8,015 nt of DNA from Lachnospiraceae bacterium (GTDB taxonomy: Bacteria; Bacillota; Clostridia; Lachnospirales; Lachnospiraceae), in the NCBI GenBank assembly GCA_017613225.1, contig JAGAEH010000036.1, positions 1 through 8,015 of the forward strand. Reading direction: 5' to 3'. Position 1 is the stretch's first letter, and each line of letters opens with the position of its first letter. A program made the translations under genes and the position numbers. Of the stretch, positions 1-6,690 are shown in pieces. The notes below the pieces were generated by a model that saw only the letters and a program-made list of their open reading frames with translations, did no database searches and was not told where the DNA came from.

Positions 1-447
1 AGGCATACGATAGTAAGCCTTGACGGTCAGCGTGCCGGGATAGCCTTCCTCTCCGTCCGGGATAGTATGGGTGAACAGCAGGCCATCCTCCAGTTCCGTC
101 ACGTCAAAGAAGGTGCGGCAGAAGGTGCCGTGCAGGTGGTTGTTCCCGTCGTTTTTTTCCAGCTGATAGGTCCTGCCATTCAGTTCGAAGGCCGCGCCTT
201 TGAGCCGGTTGGCGTAGCGTCCCACGAAAGCGCCCAGAAAGCTGCTGCCCGCCTCATAGCCCGCCGCGTCGTCATAGCCCAGGGCCACGTCCGTAAAACC
301 GCCCTGCTCGTTGGGTACCAGGATGCTCTGCACCGTGGCGCCGTAGTCCAGTACGCTCACTTTCATGCCGTGCTCGTTCTCCATGGTATAGCGGGTGACG
401 GCTGTTCCGTCTTTCAATGTGCCGAAAGGCTCTTTTGTGATCTTCAT
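1..447 (-). CDS. galM: Aldose 1-epimerase (mutarotase), C-terminus cut by window edge
   Basis: Aldose 1-epimerase interconverts the alpha and beta anomers of galactose or glucose in the cytoplasm, at the entry to the Leloir pathway. The 149 visible residues start at ATG 447 and are open to base 1, so only about 40-45% of a usual 340-residue mutarotase is present. Family hallmarks are visible: DYGATVQSILVPN (34-46), GRYANRL (76-82) and DGNNHLHG (100-107). By family alignment H106 is the first catalytic histidine; the second histidine and the catalytic glutamate would lie outside the window. The usual second glycine after LHG is threonine here. An AAAGGAG ribosome binding site sits in the 15-bp gap after the acetyltransferase stop and fixes the start. 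The tight spacing indicates one operon with that gene. Identity is secure; the preferred sugar cannot be told. Confidence 0.93.
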   Translation of the reverse strand, partial: MKITKEPFGTLKDGTAVTRYTMENEHGMKVSVLDYGATVQSILVPNEQGGFTDVALGYDDAAGYEAGSSFLGAFVGRYANRLKGAAFELNGRTYQLEKNDGNNHLHGTFCRTFFDVTELEDGLLFTHTIPDGEEGYPGTLTVKAYYRMP

Positions 448-462
448 CTTTTCATCTCCTTT

Positions 463-1011
463 TTACAGTTCCCGTATCACGCGGCAGGGGTTTCCGAAAG
501 CCACCACATTGGCGGGGATGTCCTTCGTCACAATGCTGCCCGCGCCGATGGTGGTGCCGTCGCCTATGGTCACCCCGGGCAGGATGATCACGCCGGCGCC
601 GATCCAGCAGTCCTTCCCGATGCGCACCGGCTTATTGTACTGCAGGTTTTTGGCCCGTTCCGCCGCGCCCAGGGGATGCGCCGCCGTGGCGATGGTCACG
701 TTCGGGCCGATCATGGTCCTGTCCCCCACGTAGATGTGGGTGTCGTCCACGCAGGTCAGGTTGAAATTGGCGTACACCCGCTCCCCGAAGTGGCAGTGCC
801 GTCCGCCGAAGTTGGAATGGAAGGGCGGTTCGATGTAGACCCCCTCGCCGCATTCGGCCAGCATCTGCTTTAACAGTGCCGCCCGCTTTTCGCCCTCGGA
901 GGGGCGGGTGGCGTTATAGTCATACAAAAGTTCCAGACACTGTGTCTGGTATGCCGCGAGCTCCGGTTCGCCCGGGTCATAGAGTTCTCCGCTGTGCAGC
1001 TGTGGGAACAT
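463..1011 (-). CDS. Maltose/galactoside-type sugar O-acetyltransferase (LacA/Maa family)
   Basis: This 182-residue protein is a complete cytoplasmic acetyl-CoA-dependent sugar O-acetyltransferase of the left-handed beta-helix type; family members are usually 185-205 residues. The N-terminal maltose-acetyltransferase domain (about 5-57) begins with SGELYDPGEPEL. Hexapeptide repeats follow from about residue 70 to 178, including VGDRTMIGPNVTI, IGKDCWIGAG and IGDGTTIGAGSIVTKDIP. H112 in TAAHPLG matches the catalytic histidine of LacA, and the end (GNPCRVIREL) is typical of the family. The start is fixed: an in-frame TGA lies 15 bases upstream of ATG 1011, and AAGGAAGAG provides the ribosome binding site. 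It precedes galM by 15 bp, so a role in handling galactosides or imported sugars is plausible, but the true acceptor is unknown. The 22-bp repeat array begins within its ribosome binding region. I could not find a convincing promoter upstream. Confidence 0.92.
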   Translation of the reverse strand: MFPQLHSGELYDPGEPELAAYQTQCLELLYDYNATRPSEGEKRAALLKQMLAECGEGVYIEPPFHSNFGGRHCHFGERVYANFNLTCVDDTHIYVGDRTMIGPNVTIATAAHPLGAAERAKNLQYNKPVRIGKDCWIGAGVIILPGVTIGDGTTIGAGSIVTKDIPANVVAFGNPCRVIREL

Positions 1012-1025
1012 GTTCCGCTCTTCCT

Positions 1026-1167
1026 TTCATGCTTTTTCCGGTATCCGGTCCTCAGGGCTCCGCTTCATGCTTCTTCGAGCCCCGCTTCTTGCTTTTTCGG
1101 ATCCCGCTTCATGCTTCTTCGAGTCCCGCCTCATGCTTTTCTCGGTATCCGCTCCTAAGGCTTCTGC
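1026..1167. repeat. Tandem 22-bp repeat array framed by two 38-bp units
   Basis: Five adjoining units are visible: 38 bp (1026-1063), 22 bp (1064-1085), 22 bp (1086-1107), 22 bp (1108-1129) and 38 bp (1130-1167). On the plus strand each begins with (T/C)TC(A/T)TGCTT and ends in GC. The first and third 22-bp units differ at one base. The two 38-bp units resemble each other over their whole length: each is a 22-like unit with a similar 16-bp extension (GTCCTCAGGGCTCCGC and GCTCCTAAGGCTTCTGC-like). The left edge overlaps the ribosome binding region of the acetyltransferase at 463-1011. No dyad or coding signature stands out. The stretch 1168-1235, between this array and the hairpin array, contains only a weak inverted repeat (GTGCCTT at 1177-1183 and AAGGCAC at 1204-1210). 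Confidence 0.8.
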
Positions 1168-1235
1168 TTTACAAGAGTGCCTTCCGGCTCTTCTCCGTCA
1201 AAAAAGGCACCTCCCACGCGTTCCGTCTCCCAGTC

Positions 1236-1782
1236 AGCAGATACTTTTTGCCACTGCCGGGTAAAGTATCTGCTTCAGCCAGTTTTAGGAACAGTTCCGC
1301 TCCGACTTTCATATGCTCATAGCAGATACTTTCGTTTATTCTACCACAAAGTATCTGCTGATGTTCCCCTTTTTTATACTTTCCCAGCCTGAAATGAAAG
1401 AAAAACAGCAGATACTTTGGCCCGTATTTTCAAAAAGTATCTGCTGTTGCCTTTTCTCTGCCCGCCCTCCGACCTCAAAATGAGGGGAAGGAGCAGATAC
1501 TTTGACCCGTATTTTCAAAAAGTATCTGTCGGCGCCTTTTCTCTGCCCGCCCTCCGACCTCAAAATGAGGGGAAGGAGCAGATACTTTGGCATGTTTTCT
1601 CAAAAGCATCTGCCGGCGCCTTTTCTCTGCCCGCTCTCCGACCTCAAAATGAGGGGAAGGAGCAGATACTTTGGCATGTTTTCTCAAAAGTATCTGCCAG
1701 CGCCTTTTCTCTGCCAGTCCTCTGACCTCAAAACAAGGGAAAAAGCGGATACTTTTCCCCTCAGATGAAAAGTATCCGCTTT
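1236..1782. repeat. Array of seven ~85-bp units, each with a 12-bp-arm interrupted palindrome
   Basis: Seven interrupted palindromes occur at 1236-1274, 1321-1359, 1407-1445, 1492-1530, 1577-1614, 1661-1698 and 1744-1780. Each has the left arm AGCAGATACTTT and right arm AAAGTATCTGCT, or a near variant, around a loop of 15, 15, 15, 15, 14, 14 and 13 nt. Starts are 85, 86, 85, 85, 84 and 83 bp apart. The four units from 1407 to 1743 are clear tandem copies over their full length, sharing a spacer with CCTTTTCTCTGCCCG and a small CCTCA/TGAGG hairpin, although the fourth spacer is more degraded. The first two units keep arms, loop length and period but have largely different loops and spacers. 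There are no unique spacers of the CRISPR kind and no transposase gene. A REP- or MITE-like hairpin element amplified in tandem is the nearest description; the family is not one I recognise. Confidence 0.88.
1742..1782 (-). terminator. Intrinsic terminator of clpC, formed by the last hairpin repeat
   Basis: On the minus strand, 18 bases after the clpC stop codon, there is a perfect 15-bp inverted repeat (arms 1768-1782 and 1742-1756, 11-nt loop). It contains GCGGATACTTTT and AAAAGTATCCGC and continues into TTTTTCCC, which serves as a U-tract. The stem is A/T-rich, so its strength is uncertain. It is also the seventh unit of the 85-bp array, in which one A-T pair of the other copies has become G-C in both arms. 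Confidence 0.7.
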
Positions 1783-1800
1783 CACAAGATCATTCACTAT

Positions 1801-4245
1801 TTAGATGGCCTCAAACGTGAGCTTGCCGTCCTTCGCGCCGACCCGGGCCGTATCGCCGGCCTTCAGTCTGCCGTCCAGCACTTCCATGGACAGAGGATCC
1901 TCCACCATGGTCTGGATCGCCCGCTTTAAGGGACGGGCGCCGTACTTCGGGTCGTAGCCCTTCTTCAGGATCAGTTCCTTTGCCTTGGCCGTGACCTTCA
2001 GATCGATCTCCATGGAGGCCTCCAGCCTGCGGGACAGATCCCTCAGCTGGTTGTCCAGTATCTTCTTCAAGTCCTCGTTGGTCAGGGAGCGGAAGACCTG
2101 GATCTCGTCGATGCGGTTCAAAAACTCCGGCCGGAAAATGCGCTTCACCTCTTCCATCACGCCGCTCTTCATGGCCTCGTAGTCCGCCTTCGGGTCCTCC
2201 CCGGCGGAAAAGCCCAGCTTTTTGGGCTCCACGATGCGCTGCGCGCCGGCATTGGATGTCATGATGATGATGGTGTTCTTGAAGTTCACCTTTCTGCCCT
2301 GGGCATCGGTGATGTGGCCGTCGTCCAGGATCTGCAGCAGCACCTGGAAGATGTCCGGATGGGCCTTTTCGATCTCGTCAAAGAGGATCACGCTGTAGGG
2401 GTTGCGCCGCACCCGGTCGGAGAACTGGCCTCCCTCTTCGTAGCCCACGTAGCCGGGGGGCGAGCCGATCAGCTTGGAGACGGAATGCTGCTCCATGTAT
2501 TCGGACATGTCCACCCGGATCATGGCTTCCTCCTTGCCAAACAGAGCCTCCGCCAAAGCCTTGGCCAGCTCCGTCTTGCCCACGCCGGTGGGACCCAAGA
2601 ACAGGAAGGAGCCGATGGGCCGCTTGGGATCCTTCAGGCCTACCCTGCCCCGGCGCACCGCCATGGACACCGCCTTCACGGCGTCCTCCTGGCCGATGAG
2701 CCGCTTGTGCAGCTCCGCCTCCAGACGGCGCAGCCTGCCGGACTCGCTCTGGGTCAGACGGGAGACCGGGATGCGGGTCCAGTCCGCCACCACTGCGGCG
2801 ATGTCCGCCTCCGTCACCACGGCCGAGGCGCCGCCCATGGCCTTTTTGCGGCGGGCGATCTTTTCCTCCAGCTTCCGCTCTTCCTCCATCAGGGCCTTTG
2901 CTTCCGCGAAGTCATTGTTCCTTAAGGCAAATTCCTTCTGTTCCGCCAGGTCCGCCTTTTCTTCGTTCAGCGCGGCCAGCTTTTTATCCCCCGCGCCGTC
3001 CCCCAGCTGGACCTTGCTGGCGGCTTCGTCCATCAGGTCGATGGCCTTGTCCGGCAGAAAGCGGTCGCTGATGTACCGGGCCGACAGGGTCGCGGCGGCC
3101 TCTATGGCTTCGTCCGAGATCTTCAGATGATGATGGGCCTCGTACTTTTCCCGCAGGCCGAAGAGGATCTCCTCGGTCTCCTCCTCCGTGGGCTCCTCCA
3201 CCATGATCTGCTGGAAGCGCCGCTCCAGGGCCGCGTCCTTTTCGATGTGCTTCTTATACTCGTCCACGGTAGTGGCGCCGATCACCTGCAGTTCTCCCCG
3301 GGACAGGGCAGGCTTTAAGATATTAGCCGCGTCCAGTCCCCCTTCGGAACCGCCCGCACCGATCAACGTGTGCAGTTCGTCCAGAAACAGCAGCACGTTG
3401 CCGTCGGCGATGGCCTCGTTCACCACCCCTTTGATGCGCTCTTCAAATTCGCCGCGGTACTTGGTGCCCGCCACCATGCCCGCCAGATCCAGGGCCAGCA
3501 GCCGCTTTCCCGACATGGAGGCGGGGGCGGTGCCCTCCGCGATCTGGGCCGCCAGCTTCTCCACGATGGCCGTCTTGCCCACGCCGGGTTCGCCAATCAG
3601 GCAGGGATTGTTCTTGGTGCGTCGACTCAAAGTCCGGACCATGCGCAGCAGCTCCTGGTCCCGGCCGATCACCGGATCCAGCTTGCCCGCCGCGGCCATG
3701 GCCGTCAGGTCCTTGGAAAACTGCTCCAGCAGGGAGCCTCCGCTTTCATTGCCTTCGCCGCTGTTCTTGTCCCGCATCTCCATCAGGTAGGGGATGCCCT
3801 CTTCTCCCATGGACTGATAAAGGTCGAACAGCAGTTTCTGGTCGTTGACGTTCATGGTGCGCAAAAGCCGCATGGCCACGCTGTCCTCCTCGGACAGCAG
3901 GCCCATCAGGATGTGCTCCGTACCGGCCGTCCGAATACCCATGCGCTCCGCCTGCAGCACGCCGGCCTCCACCGCCGTGCGGGCCTTGGGGGACCAGTCC
4001 GGCGCCTTTTTGCCGGCCTTTGCCTCCGTGCCCACGGACACCAGGCTGTCCACCAGCTCCAGCACCCGCTTTTCTCCGACTTCATGGCGGCCCAGGACCT
4101 CCGCCGTGCCGGAATCCACGCGGATCAGGCCCAGCAGCAGATGCTCCGTGCCCACATAGGACTGATTTAAAAAGACCGCTGCCTCTTCGGCGGCGGCAAG
4201 AGACTCCCTTGCGGCGGGAGTCAGATGGAATGTATCATAAAACAT
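1801..4245 (-). CDS. clpC: ATP-dependent Clp protease ATP-binding subunit ClpC
   Basis: ClpC is a hexameric AAA+ unfoldase that threads damaged or tagged proteins into ClpP in the cytoplasm. From ATG 4245 it has 814 residues, normal for the family. Two Clp-N repeats lie at about 2-65 and 84-133 (each with GTEH). AAA domain 1 has Walker A GEPGVGKT (218-225) and Walker B LLFLDE (285-290). A short UVR-like coiled-coil middle domain (about 426-470) is ClpC-type, not the long ClpB type. AAA domain 2 has GPTGVGKT (551-558), VILFDE (619-624), an arginine finger in FRPEFLNRID (R711) and sensor-2 GARPLKR (R771). LGF (677-679) fits the ClpP-docking loop. An alternative ATG at 4260 adds five residues; 4245 is preferred because GAGG lies 5 bases upstream and the resulting N-terminus fits relatives better. 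The gene is monocistronic, with its own promoter and terminator, and no ctsR, mcsA or mcsB is adjacent. Confidence 0.96.
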   Translation of the reverse strand: MFYDTFHLTPAARESLAAAEEAAVFLNQSYVGTEHLLLGLIRVDSGTAEVLGRHEVGEKRVLELVDSLVSVGTEAKAGKKAPDWSPKARTAVEAGVLQAERMGIRTAGTEHILMGLLSEEDSVAMRLLRTMNVNDQKLLFDLYQSMGEEGIPYLMEMRDKNSGEGNESGGSLLEQFSKDLTAMAAAGKLDPVIGRDQELLRMVRTLSRRTKNNPCLIGEPGVGKTAIVEKLAAQIAEGTAPASMSGKRLLALDLAGMVAGTKYRGEFEERIKGVVNEAIADGNVLLFLDELHTLIGAGGSEGGLDAANILKPALSRGELQVIGATTVDEYKKHIEKDAALERRFQQIMVEEPTEEETEEILFGLREKYEAHHHLKISDEAIEAAATLSARYISDRFLPDKAIDLMDEAASKVQLGDGAGDKKLAALNEEKADLAEQKEFALRNNDFAEAKALMEEERKLEEKIARRKKAMGGASAVVTEADIAAVVADWTRIPVSRLTQSESGRLRRLEAELHKRLIGQEDAVKAVSMAVRRGRVGLKDPKRPIGSFLFLGPTGVGKTELAKALAEALFGKEEAMIRVDMSEYMEQHSVSKLIGSPPGYVGYEEGGQFSDRVRRNPYSVILFDEIEKAHPDIFQVLLQILDDGHITDAQGRKVNFKNTIIIMTSNAGAQRIVEPKKLGFSAGEDPKADYEAMKSGVMEEVKRIFRPEFLNRIDEIQVFRSLTNEDLKKILDNQLRDLSRRLEASMEIDLKVTAKAKELILKKGYDPKYGARPLKRAIQTMVEDPLSMEVLDGRLKAGDTARVGAKDGKLTFEAI

Positions 4246-4298
4246 AGTACCCTCACTCATGATCTTCCGTCATAAACAGCTCCGGTAAGCATACCAGT

Positions 4299-4327
4299 AT
4301 TATATGAAAATGATGCGTTGATTTCAA
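4299..4327 (-). promoter_or_regulatory. Sigma-A promoter of clpC
   Basis: Read on the minus strand, TTGAAA (4327-4322) and TATAAT (4304-4299) are separated by exactly 17 bp, an almost perfect vegetative promoter. Transcription would begin near 4292, giving a leader of about 45 nt to ATG 4245. It lies between the serA terminator and clpC, so clpC is transcribed independently. No tandem GGTCAAA heptads (CtsR box) and no CIRCE element are visible around it. Confidence 0.8.
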
Positions 4328-4355
4328 TACCAAACACGGGGCAGACCGTTTCCGG

Positions 4356-4390
4356 AATAAAAGAAGGGGGCAGGATGCTCTCCTGCCCCC
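4356..4390 (-). terminator. Rho-independent terminator of the serC-serA operon
   Basis: About 18 bases past the serA stop, the minus strand forms a perfect 10-bp GC-rich stem (GGGGGCAGGA / TCCTGCCCCC, arms 4381-4390 and 4366-4375) with a 5-nt loop, followed by TTCTTTTATT. The T-rich tail is only on the minus-strand side, so it ends serA transcription and insulates clpC. Confidence 0.92.
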
Positions 4391-4408
4391 TCATCCGTAA
4401 CCGATCAA

Positions 4409-5569
4409 TTATTTGATCACGCGGACCTTGGAAACGCCTTCCACTTCCATGATCTTCGCGACAGTCGCGTCGCAGACGGTGTGATCCACGTCGTACAGCG
4501 CGTAGCCGTAGTTGCCGCGGATGCCGTCCACCTGAGCGGATACCGCGAAGCCGCAGTCTGCCAGGACGCCTGCCACCTTGCCGGCGATCTTGTCGCAGGG
4601 AGCGTGGAACACCGCAATGCGGGCCTTCTTCACTGCGCCCATGTCGATGCGGGCAAAGTTCACGGAGTTGATGATGTTGCCGTTTTCAATGTAGTTCTTG
4701 ATCTGATCCACAGCCAACACAGCGCAGTTGTCCTCGGACTCCTCGGTGGAAGCTCCCAGGTGAGGGGTCACCACGGCGCCTTCCATCACGACGCTCTTCG
4801 GATTGGCAAAGTCGCTCATGTAGCGGTGCACATGGCCGCTCTTCAAGGCTTCCGCCATGGCGGCTTCATCCACCAGCGTATCGCGGCTGTAGTTCAGGAA
4901 AGTCACGCCGTCCTTCATCTTGGCGATGGCTTCGGCGCTGATCATGCCCTTGGTGGACTCCATGGCCGGAACGTGGATGGTGATGTAATCGGAGACCGCA
5001 TAGATGTCGTCCAGATCGGTGACCAGCTTCACGGCGGGGTCTACGCTCCAGGCAGCCTTCACGGACAGGTAAGGGTCATAGCCCAGGACCTTCATGCCCA
5101 GATCCAGAGCGGACTTGGCCACCATGGCGCCGATGGCGCCCAGGCCGATCACGCCCAGGGTCTTGCCCTTGATCTCGGTGCCGGCGAAGTTCTTCTTCTG
5201 CTTCTCCACCGTCTTGGCGATGTTGGCGTCGTCGGTGTTGGCCTTGACCCAGTTGATGCCGCCCACGATGTCACGGGCAGCCAGCAGCATGCCGGTCAGC
5301 ACCAGTTCCTTCACGCCGTTGGCGTTGGCGCCGGGGGTGTTGAAGACCACGATGCCCGCGTCAGCGCACTTGTCCAGCGGGATGTTGTTGACGCCGGCGC
5401 CTGCTCTGGCGATGGCCAGCAGGCTCTGCGGCAGATCCAGTTCCTTCATGTCGGCGCTGCGGACCAGAACGGCATCCGCATCCGCCAGCTCGGTAGTCAG
5501 TTCATAGCCTTCGCCCAGGCGGTTGGTGCCGACCTTGGCGATATTGTTCAGACATGCGACCTTCATCAT
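4409..5569 (-). CDS. serA: D-3-phosphoglycerate dehydrogenase (ACT-domain type)
   Basis: SerA oxidises 3-phosphoglycerate to 3-phosphohydroxypyruvate with NAD+, the first step of serine synthesis, in the cytoplasm. The 386-residue protein has a split substrate domain, a Rossmann NAD domain with GLGAIG (142-147), and a C-terminal ACT domain (about 317-386), the usual site of serine binding in this family. R229 (in NYSRDTLVDE) and H270 (in TPHLGASTEES) match the catalytic Arg and His. The usual DVFxxEP segment reads DFANPK here, so the customary catalytic Glu is not obvious. The start overlaps the serC stop (ATGA at 5569-5566), with AGGA 7 bases upstream; a second ATG follows directly at 5566. 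The overlap suggests translational coupling with serC. A strong terminator follows. Identity is secure. Confidence 0.96.
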   Translation of the reverse strand: MMKVACLNNIAKVGTNRLGEGYELTTELADADAVLVRSADMKELDLPQSLLAIARAGAGVNNIPLDKCADAGIVVFNTPGANANGVKELVLTGMLLAARDIVGGINWVKANTDDANIAKTVEKQKKNFAGTEIKGKTLGVIGLGAIGAMVAKSALDLGMKVLGYDPYLSVKAAWSVDPAVKLVTDLDDIYAVSDYITIHVPAMESTKGMISAEAIAKMKDGVTFLNYSRDTLVDEAAMAEALKSGHVHRYMSDFANPKSVVMEGAVVTPHLGASTEESEDNCAVLAVDQIKNYIENGNIINSVNFARIDMGAVKKARIAVFHAPCDKIAGKVAGVLADCGFAVSAQVDGIRGNYGYALYDVDHTVCDATVAKIMEVEGVSKVRVIK

Positions 5570-6651
5570 TTCAGATTCCTCTTTTCAAAGTCTTCCATGA
5601 AGGTGACCAGCTCTTCCACCCATGCCTTGGGCATGGCGTTGTACATGGAGGCACGCATGCCGCCCACGGAGCGATGGCCCTTCAGGTTCTCGAAGTTGGC
5701 CTTCTTGGACTCGGCGATGAACTGGGCGTCCAGATCCTTGTCGCCGGTGGTGAACGGAGCGTTCATCACGGAACGGTCCTCTTTCACGACGGTGCCGTGG
5801 AACATCTTGGAGTTGTCAAGGTAGTTGTACAGCAGGGCCGCCTTCTCCTCGTTCCTCTTGGCCATGGCTTCCAGGCCGCCGTTGGCCAGGATCCACTTGA
5901 AGACCAGACCGCAGACGTAGATGGACCAGCAGTTGGGGGTGTTGTACATGGAGCCGCCGTCCACATGGGTCTTGTACTGCAGCATGGTGGGAACGGTGGG
6001 AAGCTCCTCAGTGGGGATCAGGTCCTCACGGATCGCCGCGATGACCAGGCCCGCGGGGCCGATGTTCTTCTGAACGCCGCCGTAGATCATGGCATAGTCG
6101 TTGATGTTCATCGGTCTGGACAGGAAATTGGAGGAGACGTCAGAGATCAGCGGAAGGCCCTTGGTGTTGGGCAGCTTGTGATACTCGGTACCGAAAATGG
6201 TGTTGTTCTCGCAGATGTAGAGATACTTGGAATCCTCCGGGAATTCCAGATCGCTGCAGTCCGGGATATAGGTGAAGTTCTTGTCTTCACTGGAAGCCGC
6301 AACACAAACTTTTCCGAACTTCTTGGCCTCTTTGATGGCCTTCTTGGTCCAGCTGCCGGTATTGATGTACACACCGGTACCGCCCTGCTGGAAGTTCATG
6401 GGAACCATGGCGAAATCCAGATGGGCACCGCCATGCAGGAAAAGGACCTTGTAGTTATCCGGGATACCAATGATCTTTCTGAAATCCGCTTCAGCGGTGT
6501 CAATGATATCCTGGAACATTTTGGAGCGATGGCTCATCTCCATGACAGACATACCGCAGCCCTTGTAATCGAGCATGTCGGCAGCAGCCTCCTGCAGCAC
6601 CTCTACGGGCAGAACGGCAGGACCAGCAGAAAAATTGTAAGCGCGATGCAT
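5566..6651 (-). CDS. serC: Phosphoserine aminotransferase
   Basis: SerC is a PLP enzyme that transfers the amino group of glutamate to 3-phosphohydroxypyruvate, giving O-phospho-L-serine, the step after SerA. The 361-residue length is normal. Signatures are AYNFSAGPAVLP (4-15), EMSHRS (38-43, substrate-binding R42), the PLP lysine K195 in GGVQKNIGPAG, and the substrate-phosphate motif GHRSVGGMR (325-333). The PLP-phosphate loop reads GGAHLDF (74-80), where relatives usually have GGASxQF or GGGRGQF. The frame stays open upstream to 6927, but ATG 6651 is the start: it begins the family N-terminus MHRAYNFSAGP and has AAAGGAG 10 bases upstream. The extra 92 residues would read antisense-like, low-complexity sequence overlapping the upstream gene. 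First gene of the operon, with its own promoter. SerB is not in the window. Confidence 0.96.
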   Translation of the reverse strand: MHRAYNFSAGPAVLPVEVLQEAAADMLDYKGCGMSVMEMSHRSKMFQDIIDTAEADFRKIIGIPDNYKVLFLHGGAHLDFAMVPMNFQQGGTGVYINTGSWTKKAIKEAKKFGKVCVAASSEDKNFTYIPDCSDLEFPEDSKYLYICENNTIFGTEYHKLPNTKGLPLISDVSSNFLSRPMNINDYAMIYGGVQKNIGPAGLVIAAIREDLIPTEELPTVPTMLQYKTHVDGGSMYNTPNCWSIYVCGLVFKWILANGGLEAMAKRNEEKAALLYNYLDNSKMFHGTVVKEDRSVMNAPFTTGDKDLDAQFIAESKKANFENLKGHRSVGGMRASMYNAMPKAWVEELVTFMEDFEKRNLK

Positions 6652-6690
6652 AATCTCTGAACTCCTTTCAGAAATGTGGTATTTGATTTG

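Noticed and set aside
67..873. Plus-strand frame of 268 codons opposite galM and the acetyltransferase
   Set aside because: It crosses two well-supported minus-strand genes and their junction, and has no family match that I can see.
1177..1210. Inverted repeat GTGCCTT / AAGGCAC as a terminator or operator
   Set aside because: The stem is only 7 bp with a 20-nt loop and no T-tract on either strand, within what chance would give.
1336..1768. Overlapping frames of 70-102 codons on both strands across the hairpin array
   Set aside because: The translations are repeat-driven (for example repeated PPSDLKMRGRSRYF), occur in several frames and both strands, and lack ribosome binding sites. The DNA repeat explains them.
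1236..1782. CRISPR array
   Set aside because: The period is about 85 bp, and the sequence between palindromes is itself repeated in the central copies, so there are no unique spacers. No cas genes are near.
2314..4170. Several plus-strand frames of 200-270 codons opposite clpC
   Set aside because: All are shadows of the clpC coding sequence, with low-complexity Ser/Arg- or His-rich translations.
4481..5824. Plus-strand frame of 447 codons opposite serA
   Set aside because: It is fully antisense to serA and serC, has a His/Val/Gly-rich composition with no family signature, and arises from the high GC content at third codon positions of the real genes.
5554..6660. Plus-strand frame of 368 codons opposite serC
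   Set aside because: It mirrors serC in the complementary frame and shows no recognisable domain or ribosome binding site.
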